Source of the DNA: Pseudomonadota bacterium
Lineage (GTDB): Bacteria > Desulfobacterota > Desulfovibrionia > Desulfovibrionales > Desulfovibrionaceae
NCBI GenBank assembly: GCA_023438245.1
Contig: JAEXRD010000103.1
Location: 1 to 23,007 of the forward strand
DNA: 23,007 nt
Direction of reading: 5' to 3'
The translations under genes and the position numbers were made by a program. Position 1 is the stretch's first letter. Every line of letters begins with the position of its first letter. Below are positions 1 through 8,510 of this stretch, piece by piece. The notes beneath the pieces were generated by a model. That model was not told the DNA's origin. It saw only the letters and a list, made by a program, of their open reading frames with translations, and searched no databases.

Positions 1-2418
1 GTCCCGGCCAGGGGCGCGGCGCCGTCCGCACAGGCATCGGGCCAGCTTGCGGCCGCCGCACCCGGCCAGACCGGCCAGCCCGGCCAATCGGCCCGGCCCT
101 GGGAGGTGCGCCAGCCGGTCCAAAAAATTCTGCCCACCATGGGCGGCAGCGCCACCCTGCCCCAGGTGGCGGACTCCCACGCCGCCCCGGACGCCAACGC
201 CTCCCAGCCCGGCGCGGACCACGGCCCGGCTCCCGCGCCCGCGGCCCCCGGCCACGCACCGGACGCCGCCAACGCCTCCCACGCCGCACCGGGAGCGCCC
301 GGCACGGGCAACGCCTCGGCCCACGCCGAGAAAGACGCCCCGGCCCACGCCGAGAAGGACGCCAACGCCCCCGCCGACAAGGGCGGAAAGGACGCCAAGG
401 CCGGTAAGGACGCCAAGGGCGGAAAGGACGCCCCGGCGGGCCCGCTCACCGAGCAGCAGATCAAGGACAAGATCCTCACCGCGCAGTCCAGCATGGTGGG
501 CAGCAACTGGCAGGCCGCGGCCACGGCGCTGGAGGAGGTCCTGCGCGAGCCGAACCTCAAGGGCGACCCGCGCGAGGAGACGCTCTACTCCCTGGCCGAC
601 ACCTACATGCAGTTGTACAAGGACAGCCTGGCCAAGAACTACGACAAGGTCACGGGCGCGCAGCAGGCGGCCATGAACGCCAACATGAAGTCCATGCGCG
701 TGCCCCGGGCCCTGCTCAACCTGGGCCTCATCAACCTCAAGGTGGGCAACCTGCCCGAGGCCAAGGCCTACTTCAACATCATCAACAAGAAGTACGCCCA
801 GGACCAGAACGCCGCGCTCATCCCCTACTACCTGGGCGAGTACTACCGCGCCAAGGGCGAGCTGCAGAAGGCCGCAGACCAGTACAACACCCTGGTCCAG
901 AAGTATCCCGACAGCCGCCCCGTGAAGGAGGCCGCCTACACCCTGGCCCAGCTGCTCCGCAAGCTCGGCCAGTTCGACAAGGCCTACCAGATCGTGGACT
1001 ACATCGACAAACGCTGGCCGCTCTTCTACATGGAGGACCCCAACTTCCTGAAGCTGGCCGCCGAGGTCGAGGAGAAGATCGGCAAGCTGGCCCAGGCCAA
1101 GGACCACTACTGGACCTACTACAACATCCGGCCCGACGACGAGTACTCCGACATCACGCTCACGCGCATCGGCGACATCTACCTGCGGCAGAACAAGAAG
1201 GCCGCCGCCAAGGAGGTGTACCAGAAGGCCGTGCACGACTATCCGGACCGCGAGGGCGGGCTGGTGGCGCGCATGCGCCTGGCCGAGGAGGGCATCTACG
1301 ACGATCCCACCATGTCCGAGATGGTGAGCGTGTTCTCGTCGCCCACGGCGCTCAGGCCCAACGAGACCTACCAGCTCATCATGACCAAGTACCCGCAGAG
1401 CCCGCTGGCTCCGCTGGCCACCATCAAGCTGGGCATGTGGCAGTTCCACAACAAGTCCTACCTGGACGCCCTGGCCACGGCCCAGAGCTTCCTGGAGAAA
1501 TTTCCCAAGAGCGGGCTGGTCAGCAAGGCCTCGGCCCTGGGCTTCAACGCCTTTTTGCAGGCCCTGCCGAACATGGTGCAGGAGGGCAACTTCCAGCGCA
1601 TCATGCAGCTCTACGACAGCGCGCCCTTCGTCAAGGACAACCGCGACATGATCGGCGACGAGGGCACCATGGCCATCGCCATCGCCGCCTGGAAGCGCGG
1701 CGACCCCGACCGCGCCCTGCGCATGGCCGCGAAGTTCCTGGGCCGCAAGCAGATCCCCAAGTACTCCGAAATGGCCTTGGACATGGCCATGAACATCTTC
1801 CTGGAGCGCAAGGACTGGAACCGCATCTCCGAGCTGGCCCAGCGCGCCAATGCCGCCTGGAAACTCTCGCCCCGGCAGAAGACCCAGTTCGAATACGCCC
1901 GGGCCATGGCCCTGGAGAACATGGGCGACGCCGAGAAGAGCCTGCCCCTGTGGACCAAGATCGCCTCCGACACCGGGGCCGACCCGGCCACGCGGGCCTA
2001 CGCCACCTACCTGCTGGCCAAGAGCGCCGCGCGCAAGCAGGACATGCACCGCCTCTTCGCCCTGGCGCAGGATGCGCTGGGCCAGCTGCTGGCCACCGGC
2101 GGGGACAAGGACAAGATCAAGGACTGCCTGCTCATGACCATCACCGCCACGGAGCGCTCCGGGCGCTACGCCGAGGCGGCCAAGTGGTCGCGCGAGTTCG
2201 ACCGCATCATCCCGGACAGCGACGCCGACTGGGCCCCCGTGCGCCTGCGCCTGGCGGACATCTACCAGAAGGGCGGCATGCAGAAGGAGTATCGCGAACT
2301 CCTGCAGGGCATCGTGCAGAAGAAGCCGAACACCGTCTACGCCCGCATGGCCCAGCAGGCGCTGGAAGGCAGCGCCCTGGACCAGCGCCTCCAGAACTAC
2401 ATCAAGAGCGGGGGCTAG
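1..2418 (+). CDS. TPR-repeat protein with Ala/Pro/Lys-rich N-terminal region (5' partial)
   Basis: The reading frame is open from base 1 to the TAG at 2416-2418, so the true start lies left of the window; a GTG at 106 is in frame but has open coding sequence before it. The visible N-terminal part (to about base 440) is low complexity, rich in Ala, Pro, His, Lys and Asp, with short tandem repeats. The rest is alpha-helical with many TPR-like units (for example YYLGEYYRAKGELQKAADQY and IGDIYLRQNKKAAAKEVYQK), continuing to the C-terminus. TPR arrays mediate protein-protein contacts; the low-complexity part resembles an envelope-spanning linker, but this is inference. It lies 31 bases upstream of the Memo-like gene on the same strand and may share its transcript. 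No specific function is assigned. Confidence 0.85.
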   Translation, partial: VPARGAAPSAQASGQLAAAAPGQTGQPGQSARPWEVRQPVQKILPTMGGSATLPQVADSHAAPDANASQPGADHGPAPAPAAPGHAPDAANASHAAPGAPGTGNASAHAEKDAPAHAEKDANAPADKGGKDAKAGKDAKGGKDAPAGPLTEQQIKDKILTAQSSMVGSNWQAAATALEEVLREPNLKGDPREETLYSLADTYMQLYKDSLAKNYDKVTGAQQAAMNANMKSMRVPRALLNLGLINLKVGNLPEAKAYFNIINKKYAQDQNAALIPYYLGEYYRAKGELQKAADQYNTLVQKYPDSRPVKEAAYTLAQLLRKLGQFDKAYQIVDYIDKRWPLFYMEDPNFLKLAAEVEEKIGKLAQAKDHYWTYYNIRPDDEYSDITLTRIGDIYLRQNKKAAAKEVYQKAVHDYPDREGGLVARMRLAEEGIYDDPTMSEMVSVFSSPTALRPNETYQLIMTKYPQSPLAPLATIKLGMWQFHNKSYLDALATAQSFLEKFPKSGLVSKASALGFNAFLQALPNMVQEGNFQRIMQLYDSAPFVKDNRDMIGDEGTMAIAIAAWKRGDPDRALRMAAKFLGRKQIPKYSEMALDMAMNIFLERKDWNRISELAQRANAAWKLSPRQKTQFEYARAMALENMGDAEKSLPLWTKIASDTGADPATRAYATYLLAKSAARKQDMHRLFALAQDALGQLLATGGDKDKIKDCLLMTITATERSGRYAEAAKWSREFDRIIPDSDADWAPVRLRLADIYQKGGMQKEYRELLQGIVQKKPNTVYARMAQQALEGSALDQRLQNYIKSGG
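319..432 (+). repeat. Short in-frame tandem repeats in the TPR gene
   Basis: Two 21-base near-identical blocks at 319-339 and 343-363 (24-base period) encode AHAEKDA. They are followed by 18-base units at 382-399, 400-417 and a partial one at 418-432 encoding GGKDAK, AGKDAK and GGKDA. All periods are multiples of three, so unit number can change without frameshift. They sit in the unstructured region before the TPR array. Confidence 0.8.
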
Positions 2419-2449
2419 CGCCTCCCCACCCCGCGCAAAGGAGCCGGAC

Positions 2450-3286
2450 ATGGCCGCGAATTCCCACGACGCATCCTACGACCGCATGCCCGTGGTGGCC
2501 GGGCAGTTCTACCCCGGCATCCCCGATATCCTGATCCAGGAGCTGCGCGCCTGCCTGGCCAACGCCGATGGCAAGGCCGAGGCCCCCACCCTGCTGGCCA
2601 TGGCCCCGCACGCGGGCTGGGTCTATTCCGGAGCCGTGGCCGGCGCCACCATCGGGCGGGCCAACCTGGCCCCAACGGTGATCCTGCTGGGTCCCAACCA
2701 CACCGGCATGGGCAAGCCGCTGGCCGTGTGGCCCAGGGGCCGCTGGCTGTTCCCCGGCGGCTGGCTGAACGTGGATGAGGAACTGGCCGCGCTGCTTCTG
2801 GAGCGCGAGCCGCTCTTTCAGGACGACCGCGCCGCGCATCTGCGCGAGCACTCCCTGGAGGTGCTGGTGCCCTTCCTGGCCGCCGTGAACCCGGCCATGA
2901 CCATCGTGCCCATCGCGGTGTCGCAGCCCGACGCCGAGACGCTCCTGGCCGTGGGCAAGACCGTGGGCAGGCTGCTGCGCGCCTTCGAGCGCCCGGTATC
3001 GCTGGTGGTCAGCTCGGACATGAGCCATTTCGTGAGCCACGACGAGGCCCAGGAGCTGGACGGCCGCGCGCTGGACCCGGCCCTGGCCCTCAACCCGGCC
3101 CTGTTCCACCAGACCGTGCGCCAGGGCGGCATCAGCATGTGCGGGGTGCTGCCCATGACGCTCGCGCTGGCCGCGGCCATCGAGCTGGGCGCGCAGCACA
3201 GCGAGATCACGGGCTACGCCACCAGCGGCGAGGTCAACGGTGACTACAGCCGCGTGGTGGGCTACGCCGGGATGCTGGCCAGCTAG
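2450..3286 (+). CDS. amrB: AmmeMemoRadiSam system protein B (Memo-like family)
   Basis: A 278-residue protein of the Memo/AmmB family, related to extradiol dioxygenases. Motifs in order: PVVAGQFYP (14-22), PHAGWVYSG with His54, LLGPNHTGMG with His84, EHSLEVLVPFL, SSDMSHF with Asp190 and His193, and MCGVLPM with Cys231. These match the metal-site and active-site residues known from human Memo1 (His49, His81, Asp189, His192, Cys244). The start is an ATG six bases after AAAGGAG (2437-2443). In many genomes this protein is encoded with an AMMECR1 protein and a dedicated radical SAM enzyme; neither is adjacent here. The radical SAM gene that converges on it is of a different, SPASM type. The family's reaction is not firmly established; the assignment to the family is strong. 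Confidence 0.93.
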   Translation: MAANSHDASYDRMPVVAGQFYPGIPDILIQELRACLANADGKAEAPTLLAMAPHAGWVYSGAVAGATIGRANLAPTVILLGPNHTGMGKPLAVWPRGRWLFPGGWLNVDEELAALLLEREPLFQDDRAAHLREHSLEVLVPFLAAVNPAMTIVPIAVSQPDAETLLAVGKTVGRLLRAFERPVSLVVSSDMSHFVSHDEAQELDGRALDPALALNPALFHQTVRQGGISMCGVLPMTLALAAAIELGAQHSEITGYATSGEVNGDYSRVVGYAGMLAS

Positions 3287-3306
3287 GTATCGTCCCGCGC
3301 CGGGCG

Positions 3307-4440
3307 CTACAGGGACGCGCTGCCCGTATGCAGCACGGGCGTCGGCGGCGCGGCCAGAGGGCTTTCCCAATCGGAGAAATCGGCCCCGGCGAAGCGCTCC
3401 AGCAGATCCTGGCGCTTGAGGTGGAACCCGGCCTCGCGCGGGTTGCCCCGGCGTAGCGAGCAGACCTTGCAGTAGCCCGGCTCGTTGGGCGTGTTCACGG
3501 TGCGGCGCAGCTTCAGCGCCGTCTCCCCGTTCCACATCCGGTCGAACTCGTCGGTATTCAGGTTGCCGATGCCCGTGGGCCCGGCGCAGCACAGCTTGGC
3601 GCTGCCGTCCACATCCACCAACAGCTTGGTCCAGGGGTCCTGGCAGCGCGAGCGCGCGCTGACGACCTCCTCGGCCCCGGGCTCCGGCGCGTCGCGGAAC
3701 AGGGTCGGCAGGACCAGGCCCACGCCCAGCCCGGCAGCCAGCTCGCGCGAGGCCATGAGCCATTCGTCGCCGTATTCCTGGTGGAAATAGAGCGACTCCG
3801 GCACCAGCTCCTCCTTGAGGACGGAGGGGTAGAACACGTTGATGGCGCGCACGCCCATGCGCGAGGCCAGGCGCAGCAGCCGGGGCAGCTCGGACACGTT
3901 GGAGCGCATGGCCAGGAAGTTGAAGTCCACGACCGGGTAGTCGCGGCCCAGCTCCTGCTTGAGCTTGTGGATGCGCGCCACGCCTTCCATGACCTTGGCG
4001 AAGTCGCCGCCGCGGATGTGCCTGTAGGTGGCCGGGGTGCCCGCGTCGATGCTGAACTTCAGGCAGGCCACGGAATATTCCACGATCTCGCGGCACATGC
4101 GCTCGCTCAGGAGCGAGCCGTTGGAAATGCTGGTGATGGCGCAGCCGTTCTCGTGCGCCAGGCGGTACAGTTCGGTGATGCGCGGGTAGAGCAGCGGCTC
4201 GCCGCCGAAGATCTGGAAGGTGCGCGCAAAGGGCAGCAGCGGCGCGATCTTCTCCAGCACGCGCCAGTCCAGCTCGCCCTCGTAGCCGTTCTGGTAGCAC
4301 ATGCGGCAGCGGTAATTGCACTTGAGCAGCGCGGTGACCGTGATCTCCTGGGGGAAGGTGAACAGATGGTCCACGTTGCCGCGCGAGAACGCGTCGGCCA
4401 GCGTGGAATTCATAAGTTTGACGTTTTCCAGGTAGCGCAT
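3307..4440 (-). CDS. Radical SAM protein with C-terminal SPASM-like cysteines
   Basis: A 377-residue radical SAM enzyme. The cluster motif CNYRCRMC places Cys41, Cys45 and Cys48 for the SAM-binding 4Fe-4S cluster; FGGEPLLYP is the GGEP motif. C-terminal cysteines in SRCQDPW, KLCCAGPTG and GYCKVCSLRRG fit a SPASM/twitch region holding auxiliary Fe-S clusters. The ATG at 4440 has GGAGGG just upstream; an in-frame start at 4485 lacks such support and adds a non-conserved leader. The gene lies 64 bases downstream of the caspase-like gene on the same strand, so co-transcription is possible. SPASM enzymes commonly modify peptides or mature other proteins, but some act on small molecules (AhbC and AhbD in this window are relatives). 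No short precursor-peptide gene is evident nearby. Substrate unknown. Confidence 0.85.
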   Translation of the reverse strand: MRYLENVKLMNSTLADAFSRGNVDHLFTFPQEITVTALLKCNYRCRMCYQNGYEGELDWRVLEKIAPLLPFARTFQIFGGEPLLYPRITELYRLAHENGCAITSISNGSLLSERMCREIVEYSVACLKFSIDAGTPATYRHIRGGDFAKVMEGVARIHKLKQELGRDYPVVDFNFLAMRSNVSELPRLLRLASRMGVRAINVFYPSVLKEELVPESLYFHQEYGDEWLMASRELAAGLGVGLVLPTLFRDAPEPGAEEVVSARSRCQDPWTKLLVDVDGSAKLCCAGPTGIGNLNTDEFDRMWNGETALKLRRTVNTPNEPGYCKVCSLRRGNPREAGFHLKRQDLLERFAGADFSDWESPLAAPPTPVLHTGSASL

Positions 4441-4504
4441 GCGCCCTCCAGTGTGATGGCCACGAATTGGGCCTGGAAGATGCACGATTGGTGCCAGGAA
4501 GCGT

Positions 4505-6226
4505 TTACCAGCCCGAGCGCACCATGCGGCCGGACTCGCTGCGCCCGGCCCCGCCGCCCGGTCCCTCCACCCGGCAGACCACCGGAATCTCGCCGTCCGC
4601 GCCCGGAGCGCCCAGGTCGCCCACGCACTCCACCACTCGTGTTTGGGGACTGCGGCGGGCGATGACGGCGCGCCGGAAGCGCTGGCGCGGGTCGTCCCCG
4701 CGGAAGGCCCTGTCCGGGGCGCGGTCCGGCTGGTGCACGGCCAGGCGCAGGTGCAGGTCGCTGCCCTCCACGGCCAGCCCGGTCAGGTCCACGCGGTCCA
4801 CCACGCGCTGGTCGCCCTCCAGGCTGCCGTAGAGCGTGTCGCCGCCGGGCTTGAGCGAGAGCGCCGGGAAGTTCCAGTTGCCCTGGGTCTCGATGCGCCA
4901 GGTTCCGGACAGGCGCTGGAGCACGGCCTCGCGGTCCATGCGCCGGGCCGCGGGGGCCTTGGCCGCAGTCGGCAGAGGCTTCTGCGGCAGGGCGGCCTGC
5001 TGGATCGCGGGGGCGGCGGGCTTGGCGGCCTGGGCCGACTTCTGGGCCTGCTGGGCGGCCTGCTCGGCCAGCGCGGCGGCCTTCTGGGCCTGCTCGGCGG
5101 CTTTCTGCGCCTGTTCGCTCTCGCGGCGCGCGCGCTCCAGGGCGGCGCGGTCCTGCTCCAGCTTCCTGCGCTCCGCCTCCAGCACGGCCAGCTGCTCCTT
5201 CAGCCGCTTCTCCTGCGGGGCCTGGGCCTCGGCCAGCTTCCTGGCCGCCTCGTCGTCCAGCTCCTGGCGGCGGCGGGCCAGCTCGGCGCGTTCGCGCTCC
5301 ACCTGCTTCTTCTCGGCCTCCAGCCCGGCGAGGTACTCCTTGAGCTTCTGCTCCTGCCGCAGGCGCTCGGCGTTGGCCTGGGCCACGGACTGGGCGGACT
5401 GGGTGGGCTGGGCGGGCGGGGTGGGCTGGATGGACTGGATGGGGGCGGACGGCGCGATCATGGGCGCGCCATGGCCGCCAGCGATGTAGTAGTATCCGGC
5501 GATGGACGAGGACTCCCACGGCACCTGCTTCTTGCCGGTCTCGCCCATCACCCCGATGCGCACGCGCTTGAACACCTCCTCGATGGGGATGCCCGGGGTG
5601 CCCAGGTTGGCCAGCAGATGCTTGGTGTACACGCCGTTCTTGCCGCTGCCGTCGCTGGCCACGGAGTTGGGCGCGGTGGAATAGGCCACCATGGAGCCGG
5701 TGGGCGCGTCCATGCGCGCCAGGCCCTGGTCGGCGCTGCGGAAGGCTCTGGCGAAGGGATTGTTGCGGCAGGCGTCCAGGATGACGATGTTCAGCTCGTT
5801 GCCCGCGTCCTCCATCTTGCCCAGCACGCGCCCGGCGTCCACGCACTCGTACTTGGCGTCGGACTCGCTGGACAGGCGCGCGCCGATGGGCACCAGGTAG
5901 TTCACGCCCGAGACCTGGATGCCGTGCCCGGCGTAGTAGAACACGCCCACGCCGCCCTTCTTCAGCCGGTTGCCGAACTCGCGGATGGCCTCGTCCATGT
6001 CCTTCAGGCCCGCGTCCACCTTGAGCTGCACGGTGAAGCCCAGGCCGTAGAGCGTGGAGGCCATGTCGCGGGCGTCGTTGGCCGGGTTCTTGAGCGGCTT
6101 GTCCTTGTAGGCGCTGTTGCCGATGACCAGGGCGTACCGCCCGCCTGCCTCGGCATGCGCGACGCCTGCGAGGGTGAGCAAAATCAGGGCGCAGAGCGCA
6201 AATTTTCGCATGACCGCAAGCCGCAT
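4505..6226 (-). CDS. Exported caspase-family (C14-like) protein with coiled coil and C-terminal beta domain
   Basis: A 573-residue protein. An N-terminal signal peptide (hydrophobic stretch about 8-22, cleavage near AHA-EAGG) sends it out of the cytoplasm. Residues about 30-250 form a caspase-like fold: YALVIGNSAY, the His of FYYAGHG (His101) and the Cys of VILDACRNNPF (Cys153) give an intact catalytic dyad. A Pro/Gln linker (about 255-285) leads to a long Ala/Glu/Lys/Arg/Gln-rich coiled coil (about 285-420), then a basic/Pro/Ala spacer and a C-terminal domain from about residue 447 (LSGTWRIETQGNWNFPALSL) that looks beta-rich and ligand-binding. The first ATG (6226) follows a weak G-rich site; an in-frame ATG at 6211 would also leave a good signal peptide. 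Bacterial caspase homologues cleave after basic residues in known cases; the target here is unknown. Confidence 0.88.
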   Translation of the reverse strand: MRLAVMRKFALCALILLTLAGVAHAEAGGRYALVIGNSAYKDKPLKNPANDARDMASTLYGLGFTVQLKVDAGLKDMDEAIREFGNRLKKGGVGVFYYAGHGIQVSGVNYLVPIGARLSSESDAKYECVDAGRVLGKMEDAGNELNIVILDACRNNPFARAFRSADQGLARMDAPTGSMVAYSTAPNSVASDGSGKNGVYTKHLLANLGTPGIPIEEVFKRVRIGVMGETGKKQVPWESSSIAGYYYIAGGHGAPMIAPSAPIQSIQPTPPAQPTQSAQSVAQANAERLRQEQKLKEYLAGLEAEKKQVERERAELARRRQELDDEAARKLAEAQAPQEKRLKEQLAVLEAERRKLEQDRAALERARRESEQAQKAAEQAQKAAALAEQAAQQAQKSAQAAKPAAPAIQQAALPQKPLPTAAKAPAARRMDREAVLQRLSGTWRIETQGNWNFPALSLKPGGDTLYGSLEGDQRVVDRVDLTGLAVEGSDLHLRLAVHQPDRAPDRAFRGDDPRQRFRRAVIARRSPQTRVVECVGDLGAPGADGEIPVVCRVEGPGGGAGRSESGRMVRSGW

Positions 6227-6265
6227 GAGGCCCCCCGGAAGGAAGGAATAGGTGCTCCACAGCTA

Positions 6266-6307
6266 CCCGGAAATCCCGGCGCGCGCAACGCCCGCAAGGT
6301 TTCCGGG
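6266..6307. repeat. 8-bp perfect inverted repeat in the caspase/Nramp divergent spacer
   Basis: CCCGGAAA at 6266-6273 and TTTCCGGG at 6300-6307 are exact reverse complements, separated by 26 bases. They lie in the 121-base region between the divergent starts at 6226 and 6348, the only place from which both genes can be controlled. This could be a stem-loop in the transporter leader or a split operator; GC-rich chance pairing is also possible. No convincing -35/-10 pair was seen for either gene. Confidence 0.45.
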
Positions 6308-6347
6308 CCGGACTGGACAGCGCGCCCCGGCTCGGGGTAGTCCTGCC

Positions 6348-7664
6348 ATGGGGCATCCTGCCCACACATACAGCAAGATCGAGGCCAGCCAGGTGATCGC
6401 CAGCACGCTCCGCAAATGGTTCAAGGAACACCACCGGCCGCGCTTCACCGGCCTGGACATACTGAAGTACATCGGGCCGGGCCTGCTGGTGACGGTGGGC
6501 TTCATCGACCCCGGCAACTGGGCCGCCAACGTGGCCGCGGGCGCGGGCTTCGGCTACTCGCTGTTGTGGATGGTCACGCTGGCCACGCTCATGCTCATCG
6601 TGCTGCAGCACAACGCCGCGCACTTAGGGATAGCCACGGGCCTGTGCATCTCCGAGGCCGCGGTGGAGCACATGCGCCCGGCGACCGCACGCACGCTGCT
6701 CGGCTCGGCCATGCTGGCGGCCATCGCCACCGCCCTGGCGGAACTGCTGGGCGCGGCCATCGCCCTGAACATGCTCTTCGGCCTGCCCATCTGGGCGGGC
6801 ACCATCCTGGCCACGAGCTTCACCGCCTGGATGCTCTACTCCAACTCCTACCGCCGCATCGAGCGCTTCATCATCGGCTTCGTGTCGCTCATCGGGCTGT
6901 CGTTCATCTACGAGCTGTGGCTGGTGGACATCCCCTGGAACGTGGCGGCCAAGGGCTGGTTCACGCCCAGCATGCCCGAGGGCTCCATCCCCATCATCAT
7001 GAGCGTGCTGGGCGCGGTGGTCATGCCGCACAACCTGTTCCTGCACTCCGAGGTCATCCAGAGCCGCCAGTGGAACCTGGAGAACAAGGAGGTCATCCGC
7101 CACCAGCTGCGCTACGAGTTCGTGGACACGCTCCTGTCCATGCTGGTGGGCTGGGGCATCAACAGCGCCATGATCCTGGTGGCGGCGGCCACGTTCTTCG
7201 CGGCGGGCACGCCGGTGGACCAGCTGGAGCAGGCCCAGAACATGCTGCGGCCCATCCTGGGCGACAGCGCGGCGCTGGTGTTCGCCCTGGCGCTGCTGCT
7301 GGCGGGCCTGTCCTCCAGCGTCACGGCGGGCATGGCCGGGGGCAGCATCTTCGCGGGCATCTTCAAGGAGCCCTTCGACATCAAGGACAGCCACAGCCGC
7401 CTGGGCGTGGGGCTGACGCTCTTTCCCGCCGCGCTGGCCATCCTGTTCGTCAGCCAGCCCTTCCAGGGGCTGGTGGTGTCGCAGATCCTGCTGAGCGTGC
7501 AGCTGCCGCTGACCATCTACCTGCAGCTCAGGCTCACGTCCTCCAAGAAGGTCATGGGCGAGTTCGCCAACACCCCGTGGCACAACTTCGTGCTCTGCTC
7601 CATCGCGGCGGTGGTCATCGGCCTGAACCTGCTGCTGCTCTGGGACGCCGCCTTCGGCGGCTGA
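6348..7664 (+). CDS. Nramp-family divalent metal (Mn/Fe) transporter, MntH-like
   Basis: A 438-residue polytopic inner-membrane protein with about 11 hydrophobic segments. The family signature in helix 1 is present as GFIDPGNWAAN (Asp54, Asn57), and helix 6 carries VMPHNLFLHS (Met226-Pro-His228); Asp, Asn and Met of these motifs bind Mn2+ or Fe2+ in characterised Nramp proteins, coupled to proton uptake. The ATG at 6348 is chosen because residues before it in the open frame are Pro/Arg-rich and unlike an Nramp N-terminus; the ribosome site (CGGGG about 10 bases upstream) is weak. It is divergent from the caspase gene and convergent, with only 7 bases between stops, with the hydrolase gene. 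Metal preference cannot be read from the sequence, though the Met in MPH argues for transition metals over Mg. Confidence 0.92.
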   Translation: MGHPAHTYSKIEASQVIASTLRKWFKEHHRPRFTGLDILKYIGPGLLVTVGFIDPGNWAANVAAGAGFGYSLLWMVTLATLMLIVLQHNAAHLGIATGLCISEAAVEHMRPATARTLLGSAMLAAIATALAELLGAAIALNMLFGLPIWAGTILATSFTAWMLYSNSYRRIERFIIGFVSLIGLSFIYELWLVDIPWNVAAKGWFTPSMPEGSIPIIMSVLGAVVMPHNLFLHSEVIQSRQWNLENKEVIRHQLRYEFVDTLLSMLVGWGINSAMILVAAATFFAAGTPVDQLEQAQNMLRPILGDSAALVFALALLLAGLSSSVTAGMAGGSIFAGIFKEPFDIKDSHSRLGVGLTLFPAALAILFVSQPFQGLVVSQILLSVQLPLTIYLQLRLTSSKKVMGEFANTPWHNFVLCSIAAVVIGLNLLLLWDAAFGG

Positions 7665-7671
7665 GCCGGAC

Positions 7672-8490
7672 CTACAGCCCCTTCAGCCACTCGATGACCA
7701 CGGGCGCGGAGGCGCGCACGGTGTCCATGTGGTCGGCCTCCACGGCCTGGTAGCGGCTGGCCGGGTGCGCGGGCAGCTTGTCGAAGGCGTAGGACGCGGG
7801 CTTGGTGACGATGTCGCGCGAGCCAACGATCCAGAGCACGGGCAGCGGCTTCTTCACCCGCGCGGCGTTGATGGGCATCACCGCCGGGCCCTCGGGGTCG
7901 AAGTAGGTCAGGAAACGCTCGGCCGGGAGCCAGGTGTCCGTGGCGCGGCCCACGTTCAGGTCGCGGAACTGGAGCTTCTCATCGCCCTTGCCGTGCGCCA
8001 CCAGCTCGCGGGCCATGGCCACATCCTCCACGAGCAGGTCGCGCTGCTTGCCCACCTCCGGCGTGTGGCCGGGGGCCAGCAGGATGAGCGCGGCCAGCTC
8101 CGGTCCCCCCCTCTCCGTCCCGACGGCGTTGCGCGCGGCATAGGCCAGGGCCGCGCCGCCGCCCATGCTGTGCCCGGCCAGCACCACGCGCTCCACGCCC
8201 CTGGCCTTGAGCGCCGCAAGCGACTGCCCCACCTCGGCCAGGGCCTGCAGATAGTCCACGTCGTAGCGCCTGCGTCCGGACCAGGCCGTTTCCGGTGCCT
8301 CCACCACGAACCCAGCCTGGCGCAGGGCCGAAACGTAGCTGGCGATGAAGTTGCCGGGGTTGCCGTGCTTGCCGTGCAGCACGAGGATGCCGGTCTTGCC
8401 CGGCTCGAAGGCGCTGGCGGGCCGGGCCAGCAGGAACACGGCGGCCAGGGCCGCGGCCAGGACGACGAACTGGGCGAGCACTCTGGACAC
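7672..8490 (-). CDS. Exported alpha/beta hydrolase (catalytically intact paralogue)
   Basis: A 272-residue alpha/beta hydrolase starting at a GTG with a near-perfect AAGGAGGG site upstream. Residues about 2-27 form a signal peptide (hydrophobic core VLAQFVVLAAALAAVFLLA, then PASA). The nucleophile elbow is GHSMGGG with Ser108; ILVLHGKHG near the N-terminus is the oxyanion-loop region; WIVGSRDIVTK supplies the likely Asp and VEADHMDTV the likely His. It lies 20 bases downstream of a paralogue with the same layout. Substrate unknown: the family covers esterases, lipases, dienelactone hydrolases and others. The convergent Nramp gene ends 7 bases from its stop. Confidence 0.88.
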   Translation of the reverse strand: MSRVLAQFVVLAAALAAVFLLARPASAFEPGKTGILVLHGKHGNPGNFIASYVSALRQAGFVVEAPETAWSGRRRYDVDYLQALAEVGQSLAALKARGVERVVLAGHSMGGGAALAYAARNAVGTERGGPELAALILLAPGHTPEVGKQRDLLVEDVAMARELVAHGKGDEKLQFRDLNVGRATDTWLPAERFLTYFDPEGPAVMPINAARVKKPLPVLWIVGSRDIVTKPASYAFDKLPAHPASRYQAVEADHMDTVRASAPVVIEWLKGL

Positions 8491-8494
8491 GGGT

Positions 8495-8502
8495 CCCTCC
8501 TT
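8495..8502 (-). promoter_or_regulatory. Strong ribosome binding site fixing a GTG start
   Basis: On the minus strand AAGGAGGG ends four bases before the GTG at 8490. It decides the start of the downstream hydrolase, removing 19 residues of the open frame that would otherwise precede the signal peptide. Confidence 0.8.
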
Positions 8503-8510
8503 GGCGGCGG

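Noticed and set aside
3307..4440. The radical SAM gene as the third member of the AmmeMemoRadiSam system
   Set aside because: It is on the opposite strand, has SPASM-type C-terminal cysteines and the CX3CX2C context of peptide/cofactor-modifying enzymes, unlike the dedicated AmmeMemoRadiSam radical SAM protein.
4441..4504. A short precursor-peptide gene between the caspase-like and radical SAM genes
   Set aside because: The 64-base gap holds no start codon with a ribosome site and an adequate open frame.
6227..6347. A Mn riboswitch (yybP-ykoY type) before the Nramp gene
   Set aside because: The leader is short and the characteristic conserved loop bases were not seen.
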